Source: Gallionellaceae bacterium (GTDB lineage Bacteria > Pseudomonadota > Gammaproteobacteria > Burkholderiales > Thiobacillaceae). From it: a DNA stretch of 64,000 bases. Both the position numbers and the translations under genes were made by a program. Each line of letters begins with the position of its first letter. Positions within the stretch are counted from its first letter, which is position 1. This document shows positions 34,739-43,189 of the stretch, piece after piece. The notes below the pieces were generated by a model. It was not told the origin of the DNA. It did no database searches and saw only the letters and a program-made list of their open reading frames with translations. The stretch covers positions 62,001-126,000 of the forward strand of contig JAQTLN010000004.1 in NCBI GenBank assembly GCA_028714875.1, given 5' to 3'.

Positions 34739-36273
34739 ACGGGGCGCCGTTGTTCGCGGCCCTGGCCGCGCGCGAGGACGCCGCGGTGGTGTTGCGCGGC
34801 GACTCGGCAAGCTGGAGCGCGGCGGCTTTGCTGGACGAAGTGGCGGCACTTTCCACGCGGCTGGCGGACTGCCGCGTGCTCGCGGTGCTGGCCGATAACT
34901 CGCCGGAATGGGTCATCGCCGATCTGGCGGCCTTGCGCGCCGGTCGCGTGCATCTGCCGTTGCCGGCTTTCTTTACGCAGGCGCAACTGGCCCATGCCCT
35001 CGATCAGACCGGCGCCGATATGCTGCTGACCGATCAGCCCGGCCGCGTCGAAAACCTCAATCTCGGCTTTGCCACCGTTTCCACCTGGCGCGGCCTGGCC
35101 TGGATGCGGCGTGTATGCGCCCGCGTGGATTTGCCGGCGGGCACCGCCAAGGTGTCGTTCACCTCCGGCAGCACCGGCAGCCCCAAGGGCGTGTGCCTGA
35201 GCGAAGCGGGGCTGCTGCAAACCGCCACCGCGCTGGTGGAAACCCTGGCCGATCTGCCTCTTGCGCGCCATCTCGCGGTGTTGCCGTTGGCCCTGTTGCT
35301 GGAGAACGTGGCGGGGGTTTATGCGCCGCTGCTGCGCGGCGCAAAAATCGTGTTGCCGGGCCTGGCGCAAATGGGTTGGCGCGGCATGGCCGGATTCGAT
35401 GCCGTCGCCTTGCGCGGCGTGATCGAGCGGGTGCGGCCGCACAGCCTGATTCTGGTGCCGGAATTGCTCAAGGCGCTGCTGGCTCTCGGCCAGGGGGATT
35501 CCCTCACCCCCAACCCCTCCCCCGGTGGGGGAGGGGAGCATCGAGAGCCGCTCCGCGACTTTCACGACAATGGCCTCTGTTTTGTCGCCGTCGGCGGCGC
35601 CCGTTGCGATGCCGCGCTGATCACCCGTGCGCGGCAACTCGGGTTGCCGGTTTACGAAGGTTACGGCCTCACCGAATGCGGCTCCGTGGTCAGCCTCAAT
35701 CATCCCGGCGCGGATAAGGTCGGCACGGTCGGCCAGGCGTTGCCGCATGTGCGCGTGAAGGTCGACGCCACGCGGGAGGTTCGCATCAATATCCCGGCCT
35801 TTCTCGGCTATCTGGGCGATGACGGCAAGTCGAATGCGAGCGGTTTCTCCACCGGCGACCTGGGGCATCTCGATCACGCCGGTTTCCTGCACTTGTCCGG
35901 ACGCCGGAAAAACCTCCTGGTCACCGCCTTCGGCCGCAATGTCGCGCCGGAATGGGTCGAGGCCGCCCTCACCGCGCAACCGGAAATCGCCCAGGCCGTG
36001 GTGTTCGGCGACGCGCGCCCCTGGCTGGTCGCCGTGCTGGTGGCGATGCCCGGCGTCGACGCCACGGCACTGGCCCATGCCGTGGCGCGCGCCAATGCCG
36101 GCCTGCCGGATTACGCCCGTGTCGGCGATTGGATCGACGCTGCCCCCTTTACCCCCGGCAACGCACAGGCGACCGGTAACGGCCGCCCCGTGCGGGCGGC
36201 CATCGCCACCTGTCATGGCGATGCCATCGCCGCCCTTTACCGCAACAAGGAGCTTTCCCATGTCGTTCTATGA
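34735..36273 (+). CDS. AMP-binding acyl-CoA synthetase/ligase
   Basis: The 512-residue protein is an adenylate-forming enzyme with the P-loop-like SFTSGSTGSPKGV (about 141-153), YGLTECGSVVSLNHPG, the motif STGDLGHLD and the hinge GRRKNLLVTAFGRNVAPEWVE. It would activate a carboxylic acid, probably a fatty acid, as acyl-AMP and then thioester. About 20 residues around 256-275 (SLTPNPSPGGGG) are encoded by an inserted repeat. It overlaps both neighbours: four bases with the hemolysin-like gene and 14 with the diiron gene. Confidence 0.88.
   Translation: MNGAPLFAALAAREDAAVVLRGDSASWSAAALLDEVAALSTRLADCRVLAVLADNSPEWVIADLAALRAGRVHLPLPAFFTQAQLAHALDQTGADMLLTDQPGRVENLNLGFATVSTWRGLAWMRRVCARVDLPAGTAKVSFTSGSTGSPKGVCLSEAGLLQTATALVETLADLPLARHLAVLPLALLLENVAGVYAPLLRGAKIVLPGLAQMGWRGMAGFDAVALRGVIERVRPHSLILVPELLKALLALGQGDSLTPNPSPGGGGEHREPLRDFHDNGLCFVAVGGARCDAALITRARQLGLPVYEGYGLTECGSVVSLNHPGADKVGTVGQALPHVRVKVDATREVRINIPAFLGYLGDDGKSNASGFSTGDLGHLDHAGFLHLSGRRKNLLVTAFGRNVAPEWVEAALTAQPEIAQAVVFGDARPWLVAVLVAMPGVDATALAHAVARANAGLPDYARVGDWIDAAPFTPGNAQATGNGRPVRAAIATCHGDAIAALYRNKELSHVVL
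35500..35545. repeat. G/C-rich palindromic repeat in frame inside the ligase gene
   Basis: CCCTCACCCCCAACCCCTCC followed by CCGGTGGGGGAGGGG forms a hairpin translated as LTPNPSPGGGG. It is the same type as the element in the aminotransferase at 14814. Confidence 0.8.
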
Positions 36274-36943
36274 ACACCTGAGCCAGGCCACCGCCCATGA
36301 GCGGGCGCAACTGCTCGCCGCGCCGGCCATCGCCGACTGCCTGCGCGGCCAGGTCAGCCGCGAGGCCTATCTGGCTTTCCTGGGCCAGGCTTATCACCAC
36401 GTGCGCCACACCACGCCCCTGTTGATGGCGATCGGCAGCCGCCTACCGGCGCGTCTGGCGTGGCTGCTGCGCCCGGTGGCGGAATATATCGAAGAGGAAA
36501 TCGGCCACGAGGAATGGATCCTCAGCGACATCGTCGCCGCCGGTGGCGATGCGGCGGCGGTAAGGCGCGGGCAGCCGGATCTGCCCGCCGAGGTGATGGT
36601 GGCGTATGCCTACGATTTGGCGAATCGGGGCAACCCGGCCGGCTTCTTCGGCATGGTGTTCGTGCTGGAAGGCACCAGCGTGGCCCTGGCCCTGCATGCC
36701 GCCGATCAGATTCAGGATGCCCTGGACCTGCCCGACAACGCTTTCACCTATCTGCGCTCGCACGGCACGCTGGACCAGGAACATACCCGCCATCTGGCGG
36801 AGTTGCTGGAGCGCATGGAGGAGAAAGATCAGGACGAGGTACTGCGCCGCGCGCGGGTGTTCTACAAGCTATATGGCGACCTGTTTCGCGCTCTGCCGGT
36901 GTCGCTGCCGGAGGTGGCTTCGGGGGCCAAATCATGCAACTGA
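36260..36943 (+). CDS. Heme-oxygenase-like diiron protein (TenA/HDO superfamily)
   Basis: The 227-residue all-helical protein has the ligand pattern of heme-oxygenase-like diiron oxidases: ExxH in EEIGHEEW (E80, H83), a Glu in VLEGTS (E137) and DxxH in LDQEHTRH (D172, H175), with H168 nearby. Enzymes of this group include UndA, which makes alkenes from fatty acids, and N-oxygenases. AAGGAG precedes the ATG. It overlaps the ligase and SDR genes, so its substrate may be the product of that ligase. Substrate and reaction are inference. Confidence 0.78.
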   Translation: MSFYEHLSQATAHERAQLLAAPAIADCLRGQVSREAYLAFLGQAYHHVRHTTPLLMAIGSRLPARLAWLLRPVAEYIEEEIGHEEWILSDIVAAGGDAAAVRRGQPDLPAEVMVAYAYDLANRGNPAGFFGMVFVLEGTSVALALHAADQIQDALDLPDNAFTYLRSHGTLDQEHTRHLAELLERMEEKDQDEVLRRARVFYKLYGDLFRALPVSLPEVASGAKSCN

Positions 36944-37731
36944 ACGGCGCGCGTATTCTGCTGACCGGCGCCAGCGGCGGTCTGGGTCAGGCGCTGGCGA
37001 AAACCCTGGCGCAAGAAGGTGCCTCCCTGCTGTTGGTGGGGCGCGATCAGAAAAAACTCGCGGCGCTCGCCGTTGGTCTGGCGGGAGGCGGGCGGGCGAT
37101 CACCACGCTGGCTATTGATCTCAATCAACCGGCCGATGTCGCCCGCCTGGCTGAAGAAGCGGGCCGCTTCCAGGTGGATGTCCTGATCAACAACGCCGGC
37201 ATCAACGCCTTCGGCCTGTTCGAGCAACAGGATTGGGCGCGTGTCGCCGATGTGCTGGAAACCAATCTCGCCGCGCCGATGCGTCTGACCCATGCCTTGC
37301 TGCCACTGTTGCAGTCACGCGAGCGGGCCGCCATCGTCAATATCGGCTCCACCTTCGGCAGCCTGCCGTTCCCCGGTTTTGCCGCCTATTCCGCCGCCAA
37401 GGCCGGCATGAAGGGGTTCTCCCAGGCGCTGCGTCGGGAGTTGGCGGATAGCCGCGTCGCGGTGATCTACGTCGCGCCGCGCGCCATCGACACGCCGCTC
37501 AACACCCCGGCGGTGAACGCGCTCAACGAGGAACTGGGTAGCCAAAGTGATTCCCCGGATGTCGCCGCGCGCCAGATCGTCGCCGCCCTGGCGGCGGGGC
37601 GCGGTGAAAGCTATCTCGGCTTTCCCGAGCGCCTGTTCGCCTGGCTCAACGGCTGCGCGCCCACGCTCATCGACCGGGCGCTCATGCCCAAGTTGGCCAT
37701 CGTCAAACGCCATGCCAAGCCATCTCTCTAA
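36934..37731 (+). CDS. Short-chain dehydrogenase/reductase
   Basis: The 265-residue protein has the NAD(P) motif TGASGGLGQ at 11-19, NNAGIN and the catalytic YSAAK, with the Ser in NIGSTFG: a complete classical SDR. It would reduce a carbonyl or oxidise an alcohol. The start overlaps the diiron gene by ten bases. The C-terminus (RLFAWLNGCAPTLIDRALMPKLA) is hydrophobic, as in SDRs that act on lipid substrates. Confidence 0.9.
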   Translation: MQLNGARILLTGASGGLGQALAKTLAQEGASLLLVGRDQKKLAALAVGLAGGGRAITTLAIDLNQPADVARLAEEAGRFQVDVLINNAGINAFGLFEQQDWARVADVLETNLAAPMRLTHALLPLLQSRERAAIVNIGSTFGSLPFPGFAAYSAAKAGMKGFSQALRRELADSRVAVIYVAPRAIDTPLNTPAVNALNEELGSQSDSPDVAARQIVAALAAGRGESYLGFPERLFAWLNGCAPTLIDRALMPKLAIVKRHAKPSL

Positions 37732-37750
37732 CACAGCCAAAGGAACACTC

Positions 37751-38407
37751 ATGAAAATCCATGTTCTCGCCAAACTATTCCTGATCGTCGGCCTCGCCGG
37801 CACTGCCGGACTGGCCGCCGCCGACCCGGTCGAAGAGGCCCTGCGCCCGATACTGGACGATTGGGCCGTCATCAAATACCGCACTCCGGAAAAGCAGCAG
37901 GAGGCGCGTTATCAGGTGCTGGCGCAACAAGCGCACAAGCTGGCCGAGGCCCATCCCGGCCGTGCCGAGCCGCTGATCTGGGAAGGCATTGCCCTGTCCA
38001 GTGAAGCCGGCGCCAAAGGGGGGCTGGGCGCGCTGTCCCTGGCCAAGGCGGCCAGGGACAAGCTGGAACAGGCGCTGAAGCGGGACGATCACGCGCTCAA
38101 GGGTTCCGCCTGGACCAGCCTGGGCACGCTCTATTACAAGGTGCCGGGCTGGCCCATCGGCTTCGGCGATAAGGCGAAAGCCGAGGAAATGTTGAACAAG
38201 TCTTTGGCTATCAATCCCGACGGCATTGACCCCAACTTCTTCCGTGGCGAATATCTGTTCGAGCGCGAACGCTACGGCGAAGCGCTGAAATCCCTGGAAA
38301 CCGCCCTCAAGGCGCCCGCCCGTCCCGGCCGTGAACTGGCCGACAGCGGTCGCCGCCAGGAAATACTGGCCTTGATCGCCAAGGTCCGGAAAGAAATGGA
38401 GAACTGA
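37751..38407 (+). CDS. Secreted TPR-repeat protein of unknown function
   Basis: The 218-residue protein has a signal peptide to about residue 25 and then helical repeats (AHPGRAEPLIWEGIALSSEAG, AEEMLNKSLAINPDGIDPNFFRGEYLFERERYGEALKSLETAL) of tetratricopeptide type. It should be periplasmic. Good Shine-Dalgarno AAAGGA precedes the ATG. The stop overlaps the start of the response regulator by one base (ATGATG context), so it may be a periplasmic input to the sensor kinase; this is inference. Confidence 0.8.
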   Translation: MKIHVLAKLFLIVGLAGTAGLAAADPVEEALRPILDDWAVIKYRTPEKQQEARYQVLAQQAHKLAEAHPGRAEPLIWEGIALSSEAGAKGGLGALSLAKAARDKLEQALKRDDHALKGSAWTSLGTLYYKVPGWPIGFGDKAKAEEMLNKSLAINPDGIDPNFFRGEYLFERERYGEALKSLETALKAPARPGRELADSGRRQEILALIAKVRKEMEN

Positions 38408-39069
38408 TGCGCATCCTGCTGGTGGAAGACGACGCGCTGCTCGGTGACGGCCTGCGCGCCGGGCTGACGCTGGAAGGCTATGGTGTGGACTGGGCGCGCG
38501 ATGGCGAGGCGGCGCGCCTGGCGTGGCTGGCGGAGGAATACGATGCCTGCGTGCTGGATCTTGGCCTGCCGCGCCGCGATGGTCTTTCCGTGCTCAAGGA
38601 GTTGCGCGCGCGGGGCAAGCATACCCCGGTACTCATACTCACCGCGCGCGATACCACCGCCGACAAGGTGGCCGGACTCGATGCCGGCGCCGACGATTAC
38701 TTGCTGAAACCGTTCGAACTGGAAGAACTGCAAGCCCGCCTGCGCGCGCTGTTGCGCCGCGCCTCGGGCGCGTCAGCTCCCTTGTTGCGCCATGGCGACC
38801 TGGCCCTGGACCCGGCGGCGCGGCGCGTCACCCTGGCCGATGTACAGATCGCCCTGTCGGCGCGGGAATATGCGCTGCTTCACGACTTCATCACCCACCA
38901 AGGCCATATCCGCTCGCGCCAGGAGCTGGAAGGCGGCCTGTATGCCTGGGGCGAGGAAGTGGAAAGTAACACCGTCGAGGTCTACATCCACCATCTGCGC
39001 AAGAAGATCGGCCCGGACAAAATCCGCACCGTGCGCGGCCTCGGCTATGTGCTGGGAGATACGCCATGA
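38407..39069 (+). CDS. OmpR-family response regulator, QseB/PmrA-like
   Basis: The 220-residue regulator has an N-terminal receiver (ILLVEDDALLGDGL, phosphoacceptor in CVLDLGLPRRDG, conserved Lys in LLKPFELEEL) and a C-terminal winged helix (LSAREYALLHDFITHQGHIRSRQELEGGLYAWGEEVESNTVEVYIHHLRKKIG) typical of QseB/PmrA. Proteins of this group bind direct repeats like those at 31653 and 33888. Its stop overlaps the kinase start by ATGA. It closes the putative autoregulated operon. Confidence 0.92.
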   Translation: MRILLVEDDALLGDGLRAGLTLEGYGVDWARDGEAARLAWLAEEYDACVLDLGLPRRDGLSVLKELRARGKHTPVLILTARDTTADKVAGLDAGADDYLLKPFELEELQARLRALLRRASGASAPLLRHGDLALDPAARRVTLADVQIALSAREYALLHDFITHQGHIRSRQELEGGLYAWGEEVESNTVEVYIHHLRKKIGPDKIRTVRGLGYVLGDTP

Positions 39070-40421
39070 ACCGCGCGGCGGCGCCCGCTTCCCTGCGTGC
39101 CCGCCTGCTGACGCCGCTTCTGCTCGCGACGCTGCTGGTCTGGGGCATGGCGGGCGTGGTCAGCTACCTGAAAGCCCGGCACGAAGCCGGCGAACTGCTC
39201 GACGGCCAGTTGGCGCAGTCGTCCAAGTTGCTGATGGCGCAGGCCGAGCATGAAATGGAAGATCTCGCGGAGGTGACGGCACTGGTCGAGGAGGTGGTGG
39301 ACCGCGTCGATCATCCGTATGAACAACCGCTGGAATTCCAGATATGGGGCGCTGACGGCCGCTTGCTTTTGAAATCGAACGATGCGCCGTCGGTGCCGCT
39401 CTCCCGCGCCGATGGCTATAGCGATATCCGTCACGCGGGCAAGCCCTGGCGGATGTTTTCCATCTGGTCGCCCGACCATCGATTCCAGGTGCAGGTCGCG
39501 GAACCGCTTGCCGGCCGTGAGCAGGTCGCGCTGGATGTGGCGATGCAGGTCGGTCTGCCCATCATCCTGGTGCTGCCGCTGATCGCGCTGGTGATCTTTT
39601 GGGCCGTGCGCCATGCCCTGCGGCCAATGGAGGAGTTGGCCGGCACCGTGGCTACGCGCACCGTGACCAATCTGACACCGCTGCAAACCGAGGGCCTGCC
39701 GCGTGAAGTCCTGTCCCTGGCGACGGCTCTGAACCGCCTGCTGGAGCGCCTCTATCATGCCCTCGACAGCGAACGCCGCTTCACCGCCGATGCCGCGCAC
39801 GAACTGCGCACCCCGCTCGCCGCCATCCAGATTCAGGCTCAGGTCGCGCTCGCCAGTCAGAAGGAAGAGGGCCGCGCGCACGCTCTGGAACAAGTGCTGG
39901 CCGGCACCCGGCGCGCCACTCGCCTGGTGGAACAACTGCTGCGCCTGGCGCGACTCGACCCGTTGGCCGGTCTGCCCGCGACGCAGCCCATCGAACTCGC
40001 GGCACTCGCCCGTCTGGTGGTGGAAGATCTGCATCTGGGCAGCCAGGCGGAACGCTTGCAGGTGGAGGTCATGGACAACGCCAGCGTGGCGGGTGACCCT
40101 GATTTGTTGCGCGTGGCCCTACGCAACCTGCTCGACAACGCCTTGCGCTACAGCCCGCCGGGTAGTCGCATTACCCTGGGCGCCAGCCTGGAGAATGGCG
40201 CGCCGCGCCTATGGGTGGATGACAACGGACCCGGTGTGGCGAAAGAAGAACTGCCGCGCCTCACCGAGCGCTTCTATCGCGGCAGCGAAGTCACCCAGGG
40301 CGGCAGCGGCCTGGGCCTCGCCATCGCCGCCCGTATCGCCCAATTGCATGGCGCCAGGCTGATCCTGGAAAACCGTGTAGAAGGGGGATTGCGCGCAATG
40401 CTGACTTGGCGAGTTGCTTAG
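39066..40421 (+). CDS. Sensor histidine kinase, QseC-like
   Basis: The 451-residue kinase has two membrane segments (about 15-37 and 160-182) enclosing a periplasmic domain. A HAMP-like linker leads to the HisKA box AADAAHELRTPLAAIQ and an HATPase_c domain (LLDNALRYSPPGS, VDDNGPGV, GSGLGLAIAARIA). The layout fits QseC/PmrB. In QseC the periplasmic domain senses small molecules; here the ligand is unknown. Paired with the overlapping regulator gene. Confidence 0.92.
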   Translation: MNRAAAPASLRARLLTPLLLATLLVWGMAGVVSYLKARHEAGELLDGQLAQSSKLLMAQAEHEMEDLAEVTALVEEVVDRVDHPYEQPLEFQIWGADGRLLLKSNDAPSVPLSRADGYSDIRHAGKPWRMFSIWSPDHRFQVQVAEPLAGREQVALDVAMQVGLPIILVLPLIALVIFWAVRHALRPMEELAGTVATRTVTNLTPLQTEGLPREVLSLATALNRLLERLYHALDSERRFTADAAHELRTPLAAIQIQAQVALASQKEEGRAHALEQVLAGTRRATRLVEQLLRLARLDPLAGLPATQPIELAALARLVVEDLHLGSQAERLQVEVMDNASVAGDPDLLRVALRNLLDNALRYSPPGSRITLGASLENGAPRLWVDDNGPGVAKEELPRLTERFYRGSEVTQGGSGLGLAIAARIAQLHGARLILENRVEGGLRAMLTWRVA

Positions 40422-40440
40422 GCAATCCGCAAGCGCGGGT

Positions 40441-40734
40441 TCAGTTCGGAATCCCCCAGTCCGAATGGCAAGTGCAATTCGGGCTGGCGCTGTTGTCGCA
40501 GCAGACGATCTTGCCGGCGCGGCAACCACAGACACCCTTGTGGCCTTTGCAGCAATCGCTCTGGCTGACCTGGGCGGTGTGTTGGCCAGACTGCGTCGGG
40601 CAGTCTTGCGGTAGCGTGGGGAAGTCGGTGGGTACCAGTGACAAGGCGCCGGTTGTCGGACCATCGCTATCGGCCAGCAATGCACCGGAATACATCAGCA
40701 AGGCCAGTAACATCAGCTTGATCAGCATTTTCAT
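40441..40734 (-). CDS. Small secreted cysteine-rich protein
   Basis: The 97-residue product has a signal peptide (MKMLIKLMLLALLMYSGALLA) and a mature part with nine cysteines in a dense pattern (DC, CC, CGC, CC, CTC). No family is recognised. The pairing suggests disulfides or metal binding in the periplasm. It ends 19 bases after the convergent QseC-like gene and is separated from the next minus-strand gene by a terminator. Confidence 0.65.
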   Translation of the reverse strand: MKMLIKLMLLALLMYSGALLADSDGPTTGALSLVPTDFPTLPQDCPTQSGQHTAQVSQSDCCKGHKGVCGCRAGKIVCCDNSASPNCTCHSDWGIPN

Positions 40735-40855
40735 GATGGGTTCTCCAGGAAAGCCACCATACCAATATATGCGATGCGGCCATCGCCTTGGCGATTCCGT
40801 GCCGGTAATCAAACCTGTTCTGTATGGAACTGGCCTGTATGAGGTTTTTTAAACG

Positions 40856-40887
40856 AAAAAAAACGGCTGCCGAAGCAGCCGTTTTTC
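40856..40887 (-). terminator. Rho-independent terminator after the repeat-protein gene
   Basis: The 10-base stem AAACGGCTGC/GCAGCCGTTT encloses the tetraloop CGAA (TTCG on the minus strand) and is followed on the minus strand by a run of eight T. A T-run on the other side means it can also stop plus-strand transcripts. It ends the gene at 40904-41698. Confidence 0.92.
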
Positions 40888-40903
40888 TTGATGCAAGCCC
40901 GTA

Positions 40904-41698
40904 TTACTTGGCGGGGGCGGCAGCGGGAGCAGCCGGCGCGGTCGGGAACGGGAAAGCGAAGGGCTGACCGGCCGGAACCTGGAACAACTGGTTCAAGGTG
41001 CTCAGGTCGAACGGAACGGGAGCGCCGGCAGCCGGAGCTGTAAAGGTGGGGAAGGCCGGCAGGGTCGGCAGCGCGGTGGTGGCGCCGGGGGTCATGAAGC
41101 CTTTCCACATGTCGCCGTAAGAACCCGGGTTCAGTGTGGCGCCAGCCCAGCCCATGTACAGGTTGGGGTTGACCGGAGCCATCATGAGCTGAAGGGCGCG
41201 GGGGTCCAGGGGGGACATCATCCACTTCAGGTATACGTTGGGGTTGACGCTATTCATGACCATTTGCAGGACTTTGGGGTCCAGCGGGGACATGGCCCAG
41301 CGCATCAGCTTGCCCGGGTCGGACAATTGGGTCAGCGCGGCGGTGTAGAAGTTGGGGTCCATGGAAGCGGCCAACCACTTCATGTAGACGTTCGGGTCAG
41401 CAAAAGCGGCCACGTTGGTGTAGGCGCCGGGCTGGGTCATGGTGTTCATCATGTTCAGCCAGTTGCCCGGCTCCATCATGTTGTTGCCCATGGTGGTGTA
41501 GAAGCCGGGTTCGGTCACGGCGTTCAACCAGGGGATAAAGACCTTCGGGTCTTTGTAGGCGGACATGTTCTGGGTCATGTCGGTCATGCGGGCCAGCCAC
41601 TGTTCCGGGGTCTGCGGGACTTGTTTGGCGGGGGCGTCAGCGAAGGCGGCGGGGGCGGCGCAGACCAGCAGGGCGGCGACGAGGGATTTCATTTTCAT
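40904..41698 (-). CDS. Secreted Met/Pro/Tyr/Trp-rich tandem-repeat protein, unknown function
   Basis: The 264-residue protein has a signal peptide to about residue 20 and then repeated units of the pattern [DN]P-x-hydrophobic-Y-x-x-W ... (DPKVFIPWLNAV, DPNVYMKWLAASM, NPNVYLKWMMSPL, NPNLYMGWAGATL) between about 45 and 190. An Ala/Pro-rich C-terminus follows. Met, Pro, Asn, Tyr and Trp are unusually common and Cys is nearly absent from the mature part. No family is recognised. The good Shine-Dalgarno (AAGGAG) and strong terminator suggest high expression. A structural or coat-like periplasmic role is one guess. Confidence 0.75.
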   Translation of the reverse strand: MKMKSLVAALLVCAAPAAFADAPAKQVPQTPEQWLARMTDMTQNMSAYKDPKVFIPWLNAVTEPGFYTTMGNNMMEPGNWLNMMNTMTQPGAYTNVAAFADPNVYMKWLAASMDPNFYTAALTQLSDPGKLMRWAMSPLDPKVLQMVMNSVNPNVYLKWMMSPLDPRALQLMMAPVNPNLYMGWAGATLNPGSYGDMWKGFMTPGATTALPTLPAFPTFTAPAAGAPVPFDLSTLNQLFQVPAGQPFAFPFPTAPAAPAAAPAK

Positions 41699-41763
41699 TG
41701 CAATCTCCTTGAGGTAATTGGGAAAAACTGGACAGTTGGTGGGGTGAACAACTCGGTGAAAGC

Positions 41764-41793
41764 AGAATATCAACATATCCTGATGTACTCCAA
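41764..41793 (-). promoter_or_regulatory. Candidate sigma-70 promoter for the repeat-protein gene
   Basis: On the minus strand TTGGAG, an 18-base spacer and TATTCT lie about 65 bases before the ATG at 41698. The -35 matches 4 of 6 and the -10 matches 4 of 6 positions of the consensus, so this is only a candidate. Confidence 0.4.
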
Positions 41794-41872
41794 GCTCTCA
41801 TAACTTTGCTTTATCGACAGCATTCATCTGTTGTGTTTCCGCGACATCGGGGTGCTCCCTATAATCCGCCGC

Positions 41873-42316
41873 ATGAAAAAACATGCTTTCCTCGGGGCCG
41901 CCGGCTGGGGTAGGCCGGAATGGTCCGACGCGTTCTATCCCTCGGACATGCCGGAAGAATGGCGTCTGACCTACTACAACACGCAGTTCGATTGTGTATT
42001 CCTGGCCGCGTCAGCCTGGCGCCAGAGCGACGCGGCAACCTATGAGTCATGGGCCGGAGATACACACGAACATTTCCTGTTTTTGCTGGAAGACGCGCGC
42101 CCGGAGGATTTGCCGGCGGAGCTGGCCGGACGCGCGCGCGGGATAGCGCGGGATGATCCTCGGCTGCTCTGGTTCGATGGCCGGACTTCACTGAAGGTGC
42201 TGGCCGCGCGACTGGCGCCGCCAGACAGCGAAGCGCCGCTTTATCTGATCAGCCAGGACGGCGAAATGGGGCAGATCGAACGGGTGCGTACCCTGCTGGA
42301 ATTGATGGGGCTTTGA
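41873..42316 (+). CDS. DUF72-like protein, short form
   Basis: The 147-residue protein begins MKKHAFLGAAGWGRPEWSDA and continues with WRLTYYNTQFDCVFLAAS, resembling the N-terminal strand and helix of DUF72 TIM-barrel proteins, but it is about 100 residues shorter than the family and the usual barrel residues are not evident. It is either a diverged short homologue or a reduced gene. It precedes mlaF by 72 bases. Confidence 0.6.
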   Translation: MKKHAFLGAAGWGRPEWSDAFYPSDMPEEWRLTYYNTQFDCVFLAASAWRQSDAATYESWAGDTHEHFLFLLEDARPEDLPAELAGRARGIARDDPRLLWFDGRTSLKVLAARLAPPDSEAPLYLISQDGEMGQIERVRTLLELMGL

Positions 42317-42388
42317 GACGCGCCTTTCAGGACATAGAATGCCGCGCGTTTGCACCTGTTTTATTTCCAATAAGAAAAGCGTTTTCCC

Positions 42389-43189
42389 GTGTCAGACAAC
42401 CTCATCGAAATCCACGATCTCTCCTTCGCCTACGGCAAGCGGCTGGTGCTCAAGGGCATCGACCTGACCGCCCGGCGTGGGCAGGTCATCGCCATCATGG
42501 GTATCTCCGGAGGGGGCAAGACCACGCTATTGCGTCTGATCGGTGGTTCGCTCAAGCCGACCAGTGGCGTGCTCAAGGTGGATGGTGTCGACATGAGCGG
42601 CCTGGATCGGGACGCCTTGTATCAACTGCGTCGGCGCATGGGTATGTTGTTCCAGTTCGGCGCGCTGTTCACCGATATGTCGGTATTCGACAACGTGGCG
42701 TTCCCGCTGCGCGAACACACTGACCTTCCGGAAGAAATGGTGCGCGACCTGGTGCTGATGAAGCTGAATGCGGTGGGCCTGCGCGGAGCTCATGATTTGA
42801 TGCCCTCGGAACTTTCCGGCGGCATGGCGCGCCGCGTGGCGCTGGCGCGCGCGATTGCCCTGGAGCCGAGTTTGATTCTTTATGACGAACCGTTCGCGGG
42901 CCTCGACCCGATTTCCCTAGGTGTCACCGGCAATCTGATCCGGCGTCTCACCGATACCCTGGGGGTAACCTCCATCGTCGTGACCCATGACATCCAGGAG
43001 TCCTTGCGCATGGTGGATTACGTCTATTTCGTTTCCGAGGGCGTGATCGCCGCGCAAGGCACGCCCGATGAACTGCGTGCCTCGACCGAGCCCTTCGTGC
43101 ACCAGTTCGTGCATGGCGAGGAAAACGGGCCGGTTCCCTTCCATTACCCGGCGCCCCCTTATGCCGATGAACTGGAGCTCGCCGCATGA
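42389..43189 (+). CDS. mlaF: MlaF, ATPase of the phospholipid-transport Mla system
   Basis: This 266-residue ABC ATPase starts at GTG. Walker A is GISGGGKTT, the signature is ELSGGMARRVALAR, and Walker B is SLILYDEPFAGLDP. It drives MlaFEDB, which moves phospholipids between inner membrane and the periplasmic carrier MlaC to keep outer-membrane asymmetry. First gene of mlaFEDCB; overlaps mlaE by ATGA. Confidence 0.95.
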   Translation: MSDNLIEIHDLSFAYGKRLVLKGIDLTARRGQVIAIMGISGGGKTTLLRLIGGSLKPTSGVLKVDGVDMSGLDRDALYQLRRRMGMLFQFGALFTDMSVFDNVAFPLREHTDLPEEMVRDLVLMKLNAVGLRGAHDLMPSELSGGMARRVALARAIALEPSLILYDEPFAGLDPISLGVTGNLIRRLTDTLGVTSIVVTHDIQESLRMVDYVYFVSEGVIAAQGTPDELRASTEPFVHQFVHGEENGPVPFHYPAPPYADELELAA

